From an uncultured Oscillospiraceae bacterium (GTDB lineage: Bacteria; Bacillota; Clostridia; Oscillospirales; Oscillospiraceae): DNA of 64,000 nucleotides. Below are positions 60,847-64,000 of the stretch, one piece after another. Made by a program: the position numbers and the translations under genes. Every line of letters starts with the position of its first letter. Position 1 is the stretch's first letter. Location of the stretch: positions 1 through 64,000 of the forward strand of contig CAKUIM010000011.1 of NCBI GenBank assembly GCA_934660965.1. The letters are read 5' to 3'. The notes beneath the pieces are model-generated. The model searched no databases. It worked only from the letters and a program-made list of their open reading frames with translations, and was not told the DNA's origin.

Positions 60847-62175
60847 TTATTCCTCCTTATCGCCCTTCTGGCGGATGGTGAGCTTGATGGGCGTCCCGGT
60901 CAGGCCGAAGGTGGCGCGGATCTGGTTTTCCAGATAGCGCTGGTAAGAGAAGTGGAAGAGCCGGGCGTCGTTGCAGAAGATGATGAAGTGGGGGGGCTTG
61001 ACCCCGATCTGGGTCATATAGTAGACCTTCAGCCGCCGGCCCTTGTCGGTGGGGGGCTGAACCCGGGCGGTGGCGTCGGCCAGGACGGAGTTGAGCACGC
61101 CCGTGGGGATGCGCATGGCCGCCTGGTTTGTGACGCTTACCACCAGGGCCAGCAGCTTATCTACCCGCTGGCCGGTGAGGGCGGAGATGAAGATCACCGG
61201 GGCGTAGGTCATGTAGGACAGGTCCCGGCGGACGTCCTCCTCCATGCGCTTCATGGTTTTGCCGTCCTTCTCCACCGCGTCCCACTTGTTCACGGCGATG
61301 ATGCACGCCTTGCCCGCCTCGTGGGCCAGGCCCGCCACCTTGGTGTCCTGCTCGGTGACGCCCTCGGTGGCGTCGATCATGATGACGCACACGTCGCTGC
61401 GCTCGATGGCCATGGTGGCGCGCAGCACGGAGAATTTCTCCACCCGGTCATCCACCCTGGCCTTTTTGCGCATGCCGGCGGTGTCGATGATGAGAAACTT
61501 GCCGTCCCCATTTTCAAAGTAGCTGTCCACCGCGTCCCGGGTGGTGCCGGCGATGTCGGAGACGATGACCCGCTCCTGGCCGAGAATGCGGTTGACCAGG
61601 GACGACTTGCCTGCATTGGGTTTGCCGATGATGGCCACCTTGATGAGGTCGTCCTCTTCCTCCTCCTGGGTCTCCGGCGGGAAATAACGGAAGCACTCGT
61701 CCAGCAGGTCGCCGGTGCCGTGGCCGTGGACGGCGGAGATGGGCAGCGGGTCGCCCAGGCCCAGGTTGTAGAACTCGTAAATGTCCGGGTCGGTACGGCC
61801 GGTGGCGTCCATCTTGTTCACTGCCAGCACCACGGGCTTGCCCGAGCGCTGGAGCATGCCGGCCACCTCCTGGTCGGCGGCGGTCAGGCCGGTTTTGATG
61901 TCGCACACAAAGACGATCACCGTGGCCGAGGCGATGGCGATTTCCGCCTGCTCGCGCATGAAGGAGAGAATCTGGTTGTCGGTGCCCGGCTCGATGCCCC
62001 CGGTGTCCACCAGGTCAAAGGTGCGGCCCCGCCACTCCGCCTGGGCGTAGAGCCGGTCCCGGGTGACGCCGGGGGTGTCCTCCACGATGGACAGGCGCTG
62101 CCCGGTGAGCTTATTGAAGAGCATGGATTTGCCCACATTGGGGCGGCCAACAATGGCCACTAACGGCTTTGCCAC
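60847..62175 (-). CDS. der: Ribosome biogenesis GTPase Der
   Basis: This 442-residue protein has two tandem GTPase domains and a C-terminal KH-like domain, and is needed for 50S assembly. G1 motifs are GRPNVGKS (near residue 10) and GKPNAGKS (near 180); DTGGIEPG and DTAGMRKK are the G3 motifs, and NKMD and NKWD the G4 motifs. I chose GTG 62175, with GGAGG 8 bases upstream, because the earlier TTG contains that very ribosome binding site. Confidence 0.95.
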   Translation of the reverse strand: MAKPLVAIVGRPNVGKSMLFNKLTGQRLSIVEDTPGVTRDRLYAQAEWRGRTFDLVDTGGIEPGTDNQILSFMREQAEIAIASATVIVFVCDIKTGLTAADQEVAGMLQRSGKPVVLAVNKMDATGRTDPDIYEFYNLGLGDPLPISAVHGHGTGDLLDECFRYFPPETQEEEEDDLIKVAIIGKPNAGKSSLVNRILGQERVIVSDIAGTTRDAVDSYFENGDGKFLIIDTAGMRKKARVDDRVEKFSVLRATMAIERSDVCVIMIDATEGVTEQDTKVAGLAHEAGKACIIAVNKWDAVEKDGKTMKRMEEDVRRDLSYMTYAPVIFISALTGQRVDKLLALVVSVTNQAAMRIPTGVLNSVLADATARVQPPTDKGRRLKVYYMTQIGVKPPHFIIFCNDARLFHFSYQRYLENQIRATFGLTGTPIKLTIRQKGDKEE

Positions 62176-62355
62176 AGGCAATTCCTCCAAAAAGTAAAGT
62201 TGAGCAGCAGGCGCTGCAAAATTATTTCATAATAGTATACCAAAATTTTTTCAAAAAAGAAACCCCTTTCCCGGAAAAGGCGGAAAAGGCCGTCCGCCGG
62301 GCAGGGGGCGCAGCGCGGCCACTGTTTGCGTTTTCTTCAATTTTGGCGTTCTGGG

Positions 62356-62384
62356 TTGATTAACCATTGCGGATGTGCTATAAT
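62356..62384 (+). promoter_or_regulatory. Promoter of the second MATE gene
   Basis: TTGATT (62356-62361) and a perfect TATAAT (62379-62384) have a 17-bp spacer, 82 bp before the start codon. The AT-rich stretch 62218-62260 probably holds the divergent der promoter (minus-strand TTGAAA 62249-62254, TATGAA 62226-62231). Confidence 0.8.
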
Positions 62385-62466
62385 GTTCTAAAATTAAGAA
62401 CTGGCAGGGCGCGACGCGGAGCAGCAGGCAGGGAGCCCGGCCGGAGCGCCAAAGGAGGCAAAAACT

Positions 62467-63840
62467 ATGGCACAGGAAAGCAGGCGGCTGGGCGGGGTGG
62501 ATATGACCACCGGCGACCCCTTTCAGACGCTGCTGCGGTTTTCCCTCCCGCTGATCGCGGGCAACGCATTGCAGCAGGTGTACAACATGGTGGACAGCTC
62601 GGTGGCTGGCAATTTCATCGGCATGACCGCCATGAGCGCCGTATCCAACGGTTTTATGATCGTGATGATGATAACCGCACTCTTTTCCGGCCTGAGCGTA
62701 GGCGGGACCGTGCTGGTGGCCCGGCTGTTCGGCCGGCGGGACTATGAGGCCATCGGCCGGGGGGTAAGCGCCATCTACTTCGGGGTGGCGGTGCTGTTTC
62801 TGCCGGTGACGCTGCTGGGCTGGTTTCTGGCACCGGCGCTGCTCTCACTGTTCCACATCCCGCCGGATGTCATGCCGGGCGCCCTTACCTATGTGCGGGT
62901 TATCTTCCTGGGGCTGCTGGGCAGCATGGGGTACAATGTCAACGCCGGCGTTTTGAACGGCCTGGGGGACAGCCGCGTTTCCCTGCGGTTTCTGGCTGTC
63001 TCCTGCGTGGCAAACGGCGTGATGGACGTGGTGTTTGTGGCCGGGTTTCACTGGGGTGTGTTCGGCACTGCCTTTGCCACCATCCTGGCCCAGTTCGGCT
63101 CGTGGCTGCTGGGAGTACGGTACATCAACCGGCACTACTCCTTCATCCATATTGGCCTGCCCAAGCGGGGTGTAGACACCGAATTTATCCGCCAGGCCCT
63201 GCGCATCGGCGTGCCGTCGTCCATTACGGGGCTTCAGTATACCGTGGGGATGATGATGGTCCAGGCTCTGGTCAACACCTACGACACCGAGTTTATCGCC
63301 GGCTTCAGCGCCGGCGGCAAGCTTGATTCCTTTGCCTTTATGGCGGTGAACAGCTTTTCCTCCGCCATGGCCACCTATACAGCCCAGAATATCGGCGCGG
63401 AACGCATGGACCGGGTACGCTCGGGCACCCGGGTGGGTATGGTGCTCTCCACGGTGGTGTGCCTTGCCATGGCGGCTATTTTCGTCCCCTTCGGCCGGCC
63501 CATTCTGCGCGTGCTCTTCGGCCTGACCCCCGCGGCCCTGGACGCGGCCATGGCCTATATCTACCGGGTGACAGGGCCCTTTTTTATCCTGGGCATTTCC
63601 TACATCATCAGCGGCGTACTCCGGGGAGCCGGGGCGGTGACCGTGTCTACGGTGAGCAGCATCATCTCCCTGTGGGGGGTGCGGGTGCCTCTGGCTTACT
63701 ACATTGCGGCCCATTGGGGCAGGGAAAATCTGTTCCTGGCCTATCCCATCGCGTGGGCTGTGGGGCTGATTCTCAGCGGCGTCTATTACCTCTCCGGGCG
63801 GTGGAAGCCCAAGGAGAAGCCCCGGATAGAGAGTCAATAA
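62467..63840 (+). CDS. MATE family exporter
   Basis: This 457-residue polytopic MATE protein has about 12 helices. LRFSLPLIAGNALQQVYNMVDSSVAG and, in the second half, TYTAQNIGAERMDRVRSGTR match the same subgroup as the exporter at 25081-26460; the two are paralogous. The ATG follows AAAGGAGG. It is monocistronic, with its own promoter and terminator. The substrate is unknown. Confidence 0.9.
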   Translation: MAQESRRLGGVDMTTGDPFQTLLRFSLPLIAGNALQQVYNMVDSSVAGNFIGMTAMSAVSNGFMIVMMITALFSGLSVGGTVLVARLFGRRDYEAIGRGVSAIYFGVAVLFLPVTLLGWFLAPALLSLFHIPPDVMPGALTYVRVIFLGLLGSMGYNVNAGVLNGLGDSRVSLRFLAVSCVANGVMDVVFVAGFHWGVFGTAFATILAQFGSWLLGVRYINRHYSFIHIGLPKRGVDTEFIRQALRIGVPSSITGLQYTVGMMMVQALVNTYDTEFIAGFSAGGKLDSFAFMAVNSFSSAMATYTAQNIGAERMDRVRSGTRVGMVLSTVVCLAMAAIFVPFGRPILRVLFGLTPAALDAAMAYIYRVTGPFFILGISYIISGVLRGAGAVTVSTVSSIISLWGVRVPLAYYIAAHWGRENLFLAYPIAWAVGLILSGVYYLSGRWKPKEKPRIESQ

Positions 63841-63856
63841 ATTTTTTGAGACAGGA

Positions 63857-63887
63857 AAAGGGCGCGGCCATATGGCCGCGCCCTTTT
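63857..63887. terminator. Terminator after the second MATE gene
   Basis: The palindromic stem aaaagggcgcggcca/tggccgcgccctttt is followed by tttgg. It serves both convergent genes. Confidence 0.85.
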
Positions 63888-63897
63888 GGCATTATGT

Positions 63898-64000
63898 TTA
63901 TTTGCCCGCGATGAAATTGAGAAGATCGTCCCGGGCGGCCACAGCCTCTTCCATGGGGAAGAGGATCCAGGTGTGGATGGCGCCCTCCTGCTCATAGAAA
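63898..64000 (-). CDS. Alpha/beta-hydrolase-type protein, C-terminal end (partial)
   Basis: The last 33 codons of a minus-strand gene are present; the stop TAA is at 63898-63900. The segment EGAIHTWILFPMEEAVAARD, followed by DLLNFIAGK, resembles the end of acetyl-esterase-type alpha/beta hydrolases, where the His would be the catalytic one. The rest lies beyond the window, so the assignment is tentative. Confidence 0.55.
   Translation of the reverse strand, partial: FYEQEGAIHTWILFPMEEAVAARDDLLNFIAGK

Overview
The window is GC-rich chromosomal DNA from an anaerobic Firmicute, most likely a gut clostridium of the Oscillospiraceae type. The evidence is a long Firmicutes SRP RNA with an Alu-like half upstream of dnaX, a purine (guanine-class) riboswitch and a tetrahydrofolate riboswitch, HPr kinase, a TagO/WecB pair, the YmfF/YmfH M16 pair, DUF1934 and PheB-type ACT proteins, and DNA polymerase I with a degenerate proofreading domain. 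The genus cannot be fixed from sequence alone. Nearly every gene is housekeeping. No prophage, CRISPR array or complete insertion sequence is present.

Layout. 1-300: a 77-bp direct repeat carrying the 3' end of an upstream gene. 361-7090: pepQ, then murI-DUF1934-argS, rpmF/yceD on the minus strand, an RluA-type pseudouridine synthase and an Rrf2 regulator. 7248-9113: an ECF sigma factor with an RsgI-like PepSY anti-sigma protein. 9185-10117: cysK (minus) with a consensus promoter and a palindromic operator. 10414-15248: a spermidine/putrescine-type ABC transporter (potABCD) behind a structured leader, ending in an FlK-like thioesterase. 15312-16647: coaX and a phosphodiesterase (minus). 16704-17829: three small unknown genes. 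17823-20980: tagO-wecB plus an unknown membrane-anchored protein. 21004-21283: a MITE-like element. 21287-24991: trpS, SRP RNA, dnaX, ybaB. 25081-28132: a MATE exporter and a kinase-like gene divergent from a LysR regulator. 28232-34475: polA, a phosphotransferase, rimI, a GNAT and tsaD (minus), with a second, diverged tsaD 3' end downstream of tsaD. 34791-37816: pheB-hom-lysC. 37974-43180: ymfF-ymfH-lgt-folD and an unknown gene. 43325-44918: smpB, cyclophilin, tmRNA, followed by an IS3-type transposase scrap. 45254-53051: a purine salvage block (BMP-type nucleoside transporter, purine riboswitch, xpt, ade). 53181-58401: an AGCS symporter, folT under a THF riboswitch, glmS, hprK. 58720-62175: rpmB, gpsA-plsY-der. 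62467-64000: a second MATE exporter and the end of an alpha/beta hydrolase.

Several blocks act as units. Purine uptake (bmpA-nupOPQ), xanthine salvage (xpt) and adenine deamination (ade) are adjacent, and a guanine-class riboswitch precedes the transporter. Folate uptake is controlled by a THF aptamer whose downstream leader contains an anti-Shine-Dalgarno sequence. SmpB and tmRNA form the ribosome rescue pair. The most unusual observation is that at three places (1-300, 13507-13654, 28525-28830) the 3' end of a gene, stop codon included, reappears 131-223 bp downstream beyond a GC-rich palindromic spacer. At tsaD the two copies differ mostly at synonymous positions, which points to exchange or integration at gene 3' ends rather than simple slippage.
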